Source of the DNA: Gemmatimonadales bacterium | GTDB lineage: Bacteria > Gemmatimonadota > Gemmatimonadetes > Gemmatimonadales > GWC2-71-9 | Direction: 5' to 3' | DNA length: 45,066 nucleotides | Assembly: GCA_011772755.1 (NCBI GenBank) | Contig: WVYX01000242.1 | Coordinates: forward strand, 1-45,066 | Shown: piece by piece, positions 8,495 through 16,052 of the stretch | How positions within the stretch are numbered: the first letter of the stretch is position 1 | Layout: each line of letters starts with the position of its first letter | Translations under genes and position numbers: made by a program | Notes under the pieces: generated by a model | The model's input: the letters and a program-made list of their open reading frames with translations, nothing else | Databases searched by the model: none | What the model was told of the DNA's origin: nothing

Positions 8495-9475
8495 ATGCCA
8501 CGCCTGAAGGTTCGCCGAGAAACGTGGCCGATTCGTGGCGTGTTCCGCATATCCCGCGGCGAGAGAACCGCGAGTGAAGTGGTGGTCGCCGAGGTGGAAG
8601 ACGGCGACCATAGGGGGCGTGGGGAGTGCGTTCCTTACCCCCGCTACGGCGAAAGCGTCGCCGGGGTCGTAGCGGATATTGAGCAGTTGACCGGTGCCAT
8701 CGCTGGGGGCCTCGACCGAGAGGGTCTCCAGGCTACGCTGCCAGCGGGCGCTGCCCGCAACGCCCTGGACTGTGCGCTGTGGGACCTGGAGGCGAAGCGG
8801 CGTGGCACGTCGGTCTGGCGACTCGCCGGTCTTCCCGAACCGGTAGCCCTTACGACGGCCTACACCATTAGCCTCGGGGCCCCTGAGGAGATGCGGGACG
8901 CGGCGCGGGAGCAGGCTCACCGGCCGCTGCTCAAGCTCAAACTGACCGGCGCCGGCGACATGGAGCGGGTGCAAGCCGTGCGAGGGGCGGCCCCTGACAG
9001 CCGGATCATTGCCGACGCCAACGAGGCGTGGAGTCCCCGACTCTTCGCTGAGCTCTCGCCGGTGCTCGCCGAGCTGGGAGTGGAGATGCTCGAGCAGCCC
9101 TTGGCGGCTGGGCAAGATACCGCCCTCAGCGAGACCGACCACCCCATTCCCGTCTGCGCCGACGAGGCCTGCCACACCAGTCACGATGTCCCCGCACTTG
9201 CCGACCGGTATGACTTGGTGAACGTCAAGCTCGACAAGACCGGTGGGCTCACCGAGGCGATCGCCCTCGTGGCCGCTGCCCGAGAGGCGGGCCTCAATGT
9301 CATGCTGGGGTGCATGGTGGGCACGTCCTTGAGTATCGCGCCGGCCGTGCTACTTGGGTGGGCGGCGACGTACGTGGATCTGGATGCGCCACTGCTGCTG
9401 GCGGAGGATCGACCGGAGGGGCTTCGGTTCGAGGGAAGTGTGGTGTATCCACCGGGGCGGGAGTTGTGGGGCTGA
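8495..9475 (+). CDS. dipeptide epimerase (L-Ala-D/L-Glu epimerase-like, enolase superfamily)
   Basis: 326-residue cytosolic enzyme that inverts the alpha-carbon of a dipeptide residue, typically L-Ala-D-Glu from murein peptide recycling. Seen: capping domain (1-115), then a TIM barrel with KLKL (K147, K149), DANEAW (D174), EQPL (E200), CADEA (D223) and KLDKTGG (K248), the acid/base lysines and three metal ligands in the expected order and spacing. Start ATG 8495 has AAAGGAGAGG upstream; an upstream frame from 8429 is less likely. It ends three bases from the convergent ammonia-lyase-like gene. Specificity among Ala-Glu and other dipeptides cannot be read from sequence. Confidence 0.9.
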   Translation: MPRLKVRRETWPIRGVFRISRGERTASEVVVAEVEDGDHRGRGECVPYPRYGESVAGVVADIEQLTGAIAGGLDREGLQATLPAGAARNALDCALWDLEAKRRGTSVWRLAGLPEPVALTTAYTISLGAPEEMRDAAREQAHRPLLKLKLTGAGDMERVQAVRGAAPDSRIIADANEAWSPRLFAELSPVLAELGVEMLEQPLAAGQDTALSETDHPIPVCADEACHTSHDVPALADRYDLVNVKLDKTGGLTEAIALVAAAREAGLNVMLGCMVGTSLSIAPAVLLGWAATYVDLDAPLLLAEDRPEGLRFEGSVVYPPGRELWG

Positions 9476-9478
9476 CCT

Positions 9479-10462
9479 CTAGATCTCCCCGGCCATTACC
9501 CTTTTCAATGTCAGTTCATCGATATTCCCGCCCGACAGGATGATCGCCACACGCTGCCCGGCTAGCTGGTCCCGTAGCTTCAGGAGTCCTGCGAGGCCCG
9601 CGGCTCCCGCGCCCTCGACGAGGTTGTGGGTCGTCCGTAGCAGCAGCCGCAGCGCCTCCGCAATCTCGGCATCGGACGCGATGACGAAGTCGGCGAGGCC
9701 GGCGACCAGGGTCGGGAAGGTCATCTCGTAGCTGGAACGCGTCGCCACGCCATCGGCAAAGGTATCGGCCGAGGGTGTCGTCAGTGGGCGTCGGGCTTTC
9801 CACGACTGATAGATCGCCGGGGCACCCTCCGCCTGCACGGCATATACTTTGGCGGCCGGTCGCAGCTCCCGGATGACCGTGAGGGCGCCGACCGCCTGCG
9901 ATCCACCGCCCACTGCGATGACCATGGCATCCAGCTCAGGTGCCTGCTCGAGAATCTCGAGCGTGATTGTGCCGGCGCCTGCGAGGATGGATCGGTTGTT
10001 CGTTGCGTGCACCAGTGTCATGCCGCGCTCGGCGACCAATCGTTGGGCGATCGCCAGAGCATCGTCGTAGTCATTTCCCTCCTCGATTAGCTCGGCCCCG
10101 AACCCCCGCATCGCCTCGTTCTTCTCAGGGTTGTTCCCGCGTGGCACGCAGATGGTCACTGGGATCCCCAGCAGCTCGCCGGCGTAGGCGAGGCCTTGGC
10201 CGTGGTTGCCGCGGGTGGCACTGATGACGCCACGCCTTCGCTCCTGTGGTGAGAGTGCGGTGAGAGCGGACAGTCCGTTGCGAATCTTGAACGCGTTCGT
10301 GGGATTGTGGTTCTCGTGCTTCACCAGCACCTGGATGTCGCGTCCCACGGCCGCGTTGAGGGGTGCGTACTGGCGCAGTGCCGAGGGGTGGAGGTACGGC
10401 TGGATCCGCTGGCGCGCCGCCCGCACGTCGGCGAGACTGATCGGCCATGCTCCAGCGGTCAT
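9479..10462 (-). CDS. threonine dehydratase-like PLP enzyme (fold type II)
   Basis: 327-residue PLP enzyme of the serine/threonine ammonia-lyase family. Seen: the PLP lysine in [11 protein letters not shown] (K59), ATRGNHGQG (82-90) binding substrate carboxylate, glycine-rich phosphate loop GGGSQAVG (185-192) and C-terminal SGGNID. It lacks the C-terminal ACT-like regulatory domain of biosynthetic IlvA, so it resembles catabolic threonine dehydratase, serine racemase or threo-3-hydroxyaspartate ammonia-lyase. Oddity: the phosphate loop is usually GGGGL. Start ATG 10462 follows GGAG; the reading from 10531 overlaps the upstream gene's end. It lies 25 bases after the aldo/keto reductase, same strand, probable operon. 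Confidence 0.88.
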   Translation of the reverse strand: MTAGAWPISLADVRAARQRIQPYLHPSALRQYAPLNAAVGRDIQVLVKHENHNPTNAFKIRNGLSALTALSPQERRRGVISATRGNHGQGLAYAGELLGIPVTICVPRGNNPEKNEAMRGFGAELIEEGNDYDDALAIAQRLVAERGMTLVHATNNRSILAGAGTITLEILEQAPELDAMVIAVGGGSQAVGALTVIRELRPAAKVYAVQAEGAPAIYQSWKARRPLTTPSADTFADGVATRSSYEMTFPTLVAGLADFVIASDAEIAEALRLLLRTTHNLVEGAGAAGLAGLLKLRDQLAGQRVAIILSGGNIDELTLKRVMAGEI

Positions 10463-10487
10463 GTTGTGCTCCAGAGTGCGATCGCCA

Positions 10488-11366
10488 TCAGGCGCGCGAG
10501 AACTCCGCCTGGTCGACGGCCGCGAGCTCACTAGGGCTGAGCTCGACGTTCACCGCCGTCAGCGAGTCCAGCGCGTGCTCCACAGTTCGCGCGCCGGGGA
10601 TCGGGATCACGTTGTGTGCTCGGGCAAGGACCCAGGCCAGGACGACGGCATGAGCAGAGACCCCGTGGCGCTCCGCGATGGGGCCGAGCGCGGGGTGGCT
10701 CGGCAGTTTCTGGTTGAGTCGTCCACCTCCCACTGGGCTGTACGCCAGGAAGCCGATCCCGGCCTGGGCGCAGTGCTCGACCACACCGGTCTCGAGGGCC
10801 TCGCGGAAGAAGGGATTTAGGCGGTTCTGAACGGTCACAACCGGGACCATTGCAGCCGCGGTCTTTATCTCCGCGACTGATACGTTCGAAAGCCCGATCC
10901 AGCGGATCTTCCCTTCCTGTTGCAGCTCCACCAGCGCTGCCACGCTGTCGACGAACGGGACACTTGGGTCCGGGGCATGGAGCTGGTAGAGGTCGATCAC
11001 ATCGACATCCAGAGCCTTGAGCGAGCGCTCGCATGCTTGCTTGAGACGTTCTGGTCGTGCGTCTCGCCCCCAGGTGCCTCCGGGACGCGTCAAGCCACCC
11101 TTGGTCGCGACCACGACTCGGTCGCGGGAACCTGACCAGCTACGTAGGGCCTGGGCAATGAGATGTTCGTTATGTCCTATGTCGTCGTCATCGAGACAAT
11201 AGACGTCGGCGGTGTCGATCAGCGTGACGCCGGCACCCAGCACGCTGTGTATGACTCGGATGCTGGTCTGCTCATTTGCCGGGCGCCCTTGGATCGAGAG
11301 GGGCATGCCACCGAAGCCGATGGCCGACACCGCTGGGGCGCCGTGTCCGAGCGGTCGCGTCTTCAT
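10488..11366 (-). CDS. aldo/keto reductase
   Basis: 292-residue NAD(P)H-dependent oxidoreductase with the TIM-barrel AKR fold. Seen: the full catalytic tetrad D51 (LIDTADVY), Y56, K89 (VVATKGG) and H130 (YQLHAPD), and the C-terminal cofactor motif [11 protein letters not shown]. By family it reduces aldehydes or ketones; the substrate cannot be named. It begins three bases after the stop of the octaheme cytochrome and is followed by the ammonia-lyase-like gene, so the three are probably cotranscribed. A cytosolic AKR behind an exported cytochrome has no obvious joint pathway. Confidence 0.92.
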   Translation of the reverse strand: MKTRPLGHGAPAVSAIGFGGMPLSIQGRPANEQTSIRVIHSVLGAGVTLIDTADVYCLDDDDIGHNEHLIAQALRSWSGSRDRVVVATKGGLTRPGGTWGRDARPERLKQACERSLKALDVDVIDLYQLHAPDPSVPFVDSVAALVELQQEGKIRWIGLSNVSVAEIKTAAAMVPVVTVQNRLNPFFREALETGVVEHCAQAGIGFLAYSPVGGGRLNQKLPSHPALGPIAERHGVSAHAVVLAWVLARAHNVIPIPGARTVEHALDSLTAVNVELSPSELAAVDQAEFSRA

Positions 11367-11369
11367 CTT

Positions 11370-12638
11370 CTAGTGGTTCCTTCGGAGCTCCTCGGCCATG
11401 GCCTTGATCTCGCTCAGGTCCCTCGTCATCTCGCTCCAGCCGTACCACAGGGCGTAGTCGGGATTGGCATGGAACGCGCCCTGGAAAGCCCGCATCCGAT
11501 GCTCCAAGTGCATGACGAAGAGCTTCTGTTCGATGGGCGTCGGAGCATCGTGGAACGTAAGGAGATCGGGAAAGGCGTAGGCGTAGTTTTCCGGTTTCTC
11601 GAGGATCCCGTCGCGGTACAGATCTGCCACTGTGCGAATGGCGTCCGCGAGCAGATTGTCGGTCTCCCGGATGATCTCGTCACCTCTCCGGAGTTCGGCT
11701 CTCGCGAACTTCGGGGAGTGGCACTTGCCGCAGGCTCGGAGCATCTTCCCGCGCTCTTGCTCCCAGTCCTGCTGTGTGAGCCGCGCGACATCGGCTGCCT
11801 TCACCACGTCCAGGCGCCCCGTCGGCTGTCCGTCGGGATCCAGCACGCCAAGCGCCTGGAGAATCGTCACCCGGTCAGCAGCCCATTGTTCGTCGTCCGG
11901 CATCGGCAGCCGCACAGCGAGGAACCCCCAGGCGGTTCGCACCGCGTGATCGCCGTCCTGCATGTGGCAGGTCTGGCAAGTGGGCGCCGCCACCGTTTCG
12001 GGTAGCGTCTTGTTCTGCTTCAGCAAGTAGCGGACACCGTGCTTCGAAGCCGAATACATCTCCCATTGAGCGTGGTCGAACCCCATATGGCAGGTTTGGC
12101 ACGCCTGAGGTTGGCGCGCCTCCTCGGTGGAGAAGATGTGTCGCGTGTGGCATGCATCGCAGGAGGCCATCCCGAAGCCCACGCCTCTGGAGCGTAGCTT
12201 CGTGATGTCGTCTTCGGACTTGAGGCCGATCTTGTGGCACCCCCCACAGCCCTTCATGCCTTCGGTCAACGCCATGGGAAGCGCGTGCGTGGTGGGCATG
12301 GCGTTCATTGCCGCCCAGGCGAAGGCGTGTTTTCCGCTCTCAAACTGCTTCACGCGCTCGGCGTGGCACATGGCACACTTCTGCGGGGTCACGATGCCCG
12401 CGGCGGCCACGTCCTCGGTTGACGTGTGGTCGCTGCCGTGGCACATGGCACAATCGAGCCCGGCCTTGCTGTGGTTGCTCTCGCGCCAGTCGGCGACGAT
12501 CCCGGGCGTGACCTCGGTATGGCAATCCACGCATCGGGACTGGGCGCCGGCCTGGGCACTGAGGCTTGCCGGGCCGAGCAGGATTGTCTGTGCTGTCGTG
12601 AAAACCAGCATCACCGCAATCATGGAGAGTTTCCGCAT
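11370..12638 (-). CDS. octaheme c-type cytochrome, hydroxylamine-oxidoreductase-like
   Basis: 422-residue exported multiheme cytochrome. Seen: signal peptide (about 1-30, ending SLSAQA) and eight CxxCH haem sites at residues 36, 63, 88, 131, 160, 180, 221 and 303. The wide gap before haem 8 and the later helices with HRMRAFQGAFHANPDYALWYG (380-400) match the HAO/octaheme nitrogen-cycle cytochrome family. Members oxidise hydroxylamine or hydrazine, or reduce nitrite or hydroxylamine. Whether a cross-linking tyrosine exists at the active haem cannot be settled by eye. Start ATG 12638 follows GGGGGAAGA; ATG 12659 is an alternative. No quinone-linked partner cytochrome is adjacent, so the electron acceptor is unknown. 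Confidence 0.88.
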   Translation of the reverse strand: MRKLSMIAVMLVFTTAQTILLGPASLSAQAGAQSRCVDCHTEVTPGIVADWRESNHSKAGLDCAMCHGSDHTSTEDVAAAGIVTPQKCAMCHAERVKQFESGKHAFAWAAMNAMPTTHALPMALTEGMKGCGGCHKIGLKSEDDITKLRSRGVGFGMASCDACHTRHIFSTEEARQPQACQTCHMGFDHAQWEMYSASKHGVRYLLKQNKTLPETVAAPTCQTCHMQDGDHAVRTAWGFLAVRLPMPDDEQWAADRVTILQALGVLDPDGQPTGRLDVVKAADVARLTQQDWEQERGKMLRACGKCHSPKFARAELRRGDEIIRETDNLLADAIRTVADLYRDGILEKPENYAYAFPDLLTFHDAPTPIEQKLFVMHLEHRMRAFQGAFHANPDYALWYGWSEMTRDLSEIKAMAEELRRNH

Positions 12639-13049
12639 TCTTCCCCCGCCGTCATGCATCGGGAGTGAGGCGACCGTTCGCCTGTGTTACCGGCTCAGTC
12701 GATCTGAACGGACAGGCCACCCGCATACGCCCCCCACCTCCGCTAGCTCACATTCGGATGGTTGGACTGCAGCATGCGCATACTGCACGACTGACCGCGA
12801 ACCACGACGTGCGGCGCTGTCAGGTCGTGCCCTGCGTGTTCCCTAGAATCTGCCGCCCGGCCCACCCTCACGAAAGGGACCAGAGCCACTGCAAGGAGGG
12901 CATTGGGCAATCCTGAAGTAGGTGAGCCTTCCGGTCATGCATGTGGGGGCGGGCGTGCCATTCCACTGAGACGCCATGTTGTGATTCCTCGTGCGCCGCG
13001 ATAGAATGGCTGCAATCTCCACCGTCCCCCTGCACGACAGGCGAGGCCA
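12639..13049. other. divergent intergenic region, cytochrome / symporter
   Basis: 411 bases between divergent starts. It holds the promoter-like element at 12979-13007 for the symporter. No supported gene; the short plus-strand frames here look non-coding. The cytochrome promoter should be near 12650-12760 but no convincing -35/-10 pair is visible. Confidence 0.5.
12979..13007 (+). promoter_or_regulatory. sigma70-like promoter upstream of the symporter
   Basis: TTGTGA (12979-12984) and TAGAAT (13002-13007) separated by exactly 17 bases, 42 bases ahead of the TTG start. The fit is good for a housekeeping promoter in a GC-rich background, but it is a pattern match only. Confidence 0.5.
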
Positions 13050-14984
13050 TTGGCCAATTTCACGGGGCTGGACTGGTTTTGGGCTGGGGCGTTCCTCCTC
13101 CTCATGGTGGGGGGCGCCTTCTTTTTCTATCGGCTTGCCCGTCGCTCTGAATCCGACTTCTTCCTAGCGGGCCGGGGGCTTCCCTGGTGGCTGCCCGCTT
13201 CATCGGTCTTCAGCACCCATACCGCGACCGACACACCCATGTGGGTCACGGGGGTCATCTACGCCCACGGCCTCCGTGGACTGTGGTACACCTTTTTCGC
13301 CGCGTGGACCGCAATCGCGTCGTTTGTGTCTGCCCGGGTCTTTCGCCGTTCGCTGGCGTACACGCAGGCCGAGTGGCAGGAGCTCCGCTTCGGGGGACTG
13401 GGAGCCGAGCTGCTCCGGGGCTGGCTGGCCGGTTGGCAGGTGTTCATGAACATGTTCATCCTGGGATGGGTCGGCATCGCCATGGGTAAGGTGGGGCAGC
13501 TGGCCTTCGGGTGGCCCGTGTGGGTGGGACTCGTCGTTCCCACGTTGATCACAGCGGTCTATACCCTCGCCGCGGGCTACTGGGGTGTGGTGATGGGTGA
13601 CTTCCTCCAGGGGATCGTTGCCGTGTTCGCCATCGTGCTGGTGTCGCTTGTCGGCGTGTTCGCAGTGGGAGGGCCAGCGGCGGTATCGCTGCGGCTCGTG
13701 GAGATCGGCGAGGCATGGCGCCTGGATCCCCTGGCGTTTACGGGGTGGCTCACGGGTAACTTCCCGGCGGCGTGGTGGCTCACCATGCTGATCATCGCGG
13801 TGGTCGGTGGGTTCGGGATGGGCACCAGCATCGACTGGTACGTCGAGGCGCAACGGATCCAGTCGGCGCGGTCGGTGCGCGACGCGAGCTATGGGCTGTG
13901 GGCCGGTGGCGCGGTGACGCTGATCCGCAACAGCATTTGGGCGGCAGGGATCCTGGCCTTCTTCCTGCTGGTTCCCAACCTGACGTCCGCCGCCGAGTAC
14001 GAGCTTGGGTGGTTCCGGCTGGGATTCGAGCTGCTACCGGTGGGAATGATCGGGGTGTTCTTCGGCGCGATCCTGGCCATCCACCTCTCCACGATCTCGA
14101 GTCACCTGAACCTCGGTGCACTGTACTTCACGCGGGACCTGTTCCAGCGCTACCTGCGTCCCGATGCCGACGAGCGCACGCTCGTTTGGGTGGGCCGCAT
14201 CACGACCTTCGTCCTGCTCATCGGCTCGTTCTTCTACGGGCTGATGATGGAAGAGATCACCCAGTGGCTGATCTTCGCCCTGTGGCTGATGATGGCCGGG
14301 ATCTGGCTGCCCAACATCCTGCAGGTGGTGTGGTGGCGGTTCAACGCCTGGGGCTATCTGTCGTCCTGGATCGCCAACCTGGGGATCTCCTGGCTGGTGG
14401 TCTGGGTCCTGCCGGCCTTCGGAGTCTTCCCGCCGCTCCCGGAATACGTGCAGTTCTGGTTCCTCATGGCTCTGGGGGCGCTGGTCTTCCTGCCCGCCAC
14501 CTTGCTCACGCGTGCTGAGCCGATGGATCACCTGGTTCAGTACTATGTCATGACCCGGCCCATCGGCTGGTGGGCGCCGGTCCGCCGAGAGGCGCAACGG
14601 CGGGGGCTCCTGGTTCAGACCGAGGCTCCGTCACCGGCGGAGCAGCGGCGGCCCCTGATTCGCCGGTCGTGGACGCCGGAGCAGGCCGACGAATGGACCC
14701 GTGAGGATTGGATCGCCATCGTGCTGTCCCCGATCGTCTTTGCGTTGCTCATGGTGGGGGTGACCAAGCTGCTCCTGCTGCAGCTCGCCGGCGGAGTCCT
14801 CACGCTGGGGGCCATCGTGGGCGCCCTGCTGATCTATTGGGTCATCGACCCCAAGTTGCGGGCCGTTTCCCATGAGTACGAGGTGAAGCAGGCACGCTAT
14901 CTGGAGGAGCTGGAGCGGCGTCTGCGCTCGGAGGGCCCCACCCGTCGCGGTGGCAGTGAGCGGGCCCAAGGGGAGGACATCTGA
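13050..14984 (+). CDS. sodium:solute symporter (SSS family)
   Basis: 644-residue inner-membrane transporter. Seen: N-terminal segment 9-28, then the DFFLAGRGLPWW motif (about 36-47) typical of SSS members, followed by about twelve more membrane segments with the LeuT-like plan (SVFSTHTATDTPMW in the unwound first core helix). After about residue 490 comes a charged cytosolic stretch and then two more hydrophobic segments (about 565-605). Family members carry sugars, proline, carboxylates or vitamins; the substrate is unclear. Start is TTG 13050 with AGGCGAGG upstream. The first of the two tiny membrane-protein genes follows its stop after two bases, pointing to a multi-subunit symporter. Confidence 0.87.
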   Translation: MANFTGLDWFWAGAFLLLMVGGAFFFYRLARRSESDFFLAGRGLPWWLPASSVFSTHTATDTPMWVTGVIYAHGLRGLWYTFFAAWTAIASFVSARVFRRSLAYTQAEWQELRFGGLGAELLRGWLAGWQVFMNMFILGWVGIAMGKVGQLAFGWPVWVGLVVPTLITAVYTLAAGYWGVVMGDFLQGIVAVFAIVLVSLVGVFAVGGPAAVSLRLVEIGEAWRLDPLAFTGWLTGNFPAAWWLTMLIIAVVGGFGMGTSIDWYVEAQRIQSARSVRDASYGLWAGGAVTLIRNSIWAAGILAFFLLVPNLTSAAEYELGWFRLGFELLPVGMIGVFFGAILAIHLSTISSHLNLGALYFTRDLFQRYLRPDADERTLVWVGRITTFVLLIGSFFYGLMMEEITQWLIFALWLMMAGIWLPNILQVVWWRFNAWGYLSSWIANLGISWLVVWVLPAFGVFPPLPEYVQFWFLMALGALVFLPATLLTRAEPMDHLVQYYVMTRPIGWWAPVRREAQRRGLLVQTEAPSPAEQRRPLIRRSWTPEQADEWTREDWIAIVLSPIVFALLMVGVTKLLLLQLAGGVLTLGAIVGALLIYWVIDPKLRAVSHEYEVKQARYLEELERRLRSEGPTRRGGSERAQGEDI

Positions 14985-14986
14985 GT

Positions 14987-15121
14987 ATGGAGCGCGGCCT
15001 CGCAACCCTCATCGGGATGAGTATCGCCTACGTGGCCTCCCTGTTGGGTATGGGCTTCGCGTACTGGGCCTGGCGTCGTCGGAGAAGGGAGGGTGGCTCG
15101 GAGGAGGACTCTGAGACATGA
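14987..15121 (+). CDS. very small single-span membrane protein, symporter operon
   Basis: 44-residue protein. Seen: one hydrophobic segment (about 8-29: LIGMSIAYVASLLGMGFAYW), then a WRRRRRE positive patch and an acidic tail GGSEEDSET, predicting N-out/C-in topology. Start ATG 14987 is two bases after the symporter stop, and GGGGAGGAC in the end of the symporter gene can serve as its ribosome site. Its TGA overlaps the next ATG. Small partners are known for some SSS transporters (for example the DUF485 and DUF4212 subunits); this one is shorter and I do not recognise its family. Confidence 0.7.
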   Translation: MERGLATLIGMSIAYVASLLGMGFAYWAWRRRRREGGSEEDSET

Positions 15122-15291
15122 GTGTGGTCGCCGTCCTGGCCCGCGCCTTCCAGGCTCCTGCCGAGCCGCTGGCGGCCGATTCGCCGATAGGTGGCCCGGT
15201 GTGGAGCATCGTCATTCCAGCGCTGCTCTTCGCCGTCGCGTTCGCCGCGACGTTCTTGCTCTACCGGAGGTTTGCGAAGAAGAGCAACTAG
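15118..15291 (+). CDS. very small single-span membrane protein, ATGA-coupled
   Basis: 57-residue protein whose ATG overlaps the preceding stop (ATGA), a sign of translational coupling; GAGGAGGAC is the likely ribosome site. Seen: an amphipathic N-terminal region (VVAVLARAFQAPAEPLAADSP), one membrane segment (about 29-50: WSIVIPALLFAVAFAATFLLY) and the basic end RRFAKKSN. Together with the previous gene it looks like an accessory part of the symporter. No family recognised. The stop codon abuts a reiterated-word inverted repeat. Confidence 0.68.
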   Translation: MSVVAVLARAFQAPAEPLAADSPIGGPVWSIVIPALLFAVAFAATFLLYRRFAKKSN

Positions 15292-15405
15292 CGATTGGCA
15301 ATTGGCAATGCGTGAACCGCGCTCACGACGTCACGTCGCCATCGCTACGAACCGTGAATTGCGAACTGCGAAGTCCTCCTCGAATTGCTAATCGCGAACT
15401 GCTCC
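15292..15405. repeat. reiterated-word inverted repeat, GCGAATTGC type
   Basis: Left arm 15290-15315 (GCGATTGGCAATTGGCAATG) begins at the stop codon of the small membrane protein; right arm 15356-15402 contains GAATTGCGAACTGCGAAG and GAATTGCTAATCGCGAAC, the imperfect complement. The right arm supplies the stop codon and last residues of the facing small ORF. Same word family as the repeats at 21854 and 34044. Confidence 0.72.
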
Positions 15406-15636
15406 TAGATGGCTCAACGCCCCCCTTGTCACCGCCTGATCCCCCTTCATTTGCCGAACGCTCGCGATTGCCGTGGCTAGATCCCGCTTCAAACGCTCCA
15501 GCTCGTCGACAGCAGTCTGGGGATCGAGCGTGATGCGGCGTCCCGTCTGAACTAGATCGATGAGGCTCTCCGGTGACCAGTCATCGGGCCACACGCTGTC
15601 CAGCATCGTCATCGCCCGCTGGAGGCGCGGTGGCAA
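15388..15636 (-). CDS. small hypothetical protein
   Basis: 82 residues from a TTG at 15636; ATG 15612 would give 74. Seen: a plausible soluble helical protein, SVWPDDWSPESLIDLVQTGRRITLDPQTAVDELERLKRDL broken by a turn and then a charged helix. No family recognised. No good ribosome site lies before the TTG. The last four residues and the stop are encoded inside the right arm of the neighbouring repeat, so the native C-terminus may have been replaced. Could also be a chance frame. Confidence 0.4.
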   Translation of the reverse strand: MPPRLQRAMTMLDSVWPDDWSPESLIDLVQTGRRITLDPQTAVDELERLKRDLATAIASVRQMKGDQAVTRGALSHLGAVRD

Positions 15637-16052
15637 GCCAGGTACGCCATCCAGCAGCTCGGCATGCTACCGGCGGCGCGCCACCGAGGGTCCTTCCTGA
15701 GGTGGCTGTGTGGGTCGTATGATGGTACTGCTGTCCTGTTACGGCCGCTGAACGCGGATCGGTCTACCGCGGATGATCTTGTGAACGCGGATAGGTGTGT
15801 GCACCAGGGAGGACCCTCTTCGCCCAAACTGATCCGCGTCCACCTATCGATCAATCCGCGGCTGGTTGCGGAATTGGTGCCCAGCCAGCACCATTTACCA
15901 GGGGATGGTGTCTGAGAGGCGGACAGTAGTGAAGCGCGGGTCTTGGGGTGATCTGCCACTCCCGGCCGCCACAGCGGAATTCATTGCGCCACAAGCAGTT
16001 ACGTTCATGAGAGTCGCTTCGTCTCGCAGCACAAGACCGGGGACTCCGTCGG
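15637..16052. other. intergenic region upstream of the polyphosphate operon
   Basis: 416 bases. It holds the GCGGAT-type inverted repeat at 15749-15872. The plus-strand open frame 15664-15915 runs through that repeat and is rejected as a gene. No confident promoter for ppx is seen between 15900 and 16050. Confidence 0.5.
15749..15872. repeat. reiterated-word inverted repeat, GCGGAT type
   Basis: Left arm 15749-15802 carries AACGCGGAT, CCGCGGATGATC and AACGCGGATAGGT; right arm 15830-15872 carries GATCCGCGTCCACCTATCGATC and AATCCGCGG, its imperfect complement. Unlike most others here it lies between divergent starts rather than right behind a stop codon. Confidence 0.68.

Noticed and set aside
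12665-12916. 83-codon plus-strand frame ahead of the symporter
   Set aside because: No ribosome site, composition of random frame, and it overlaps the likely promoter region of the divergent cytochrome gene.
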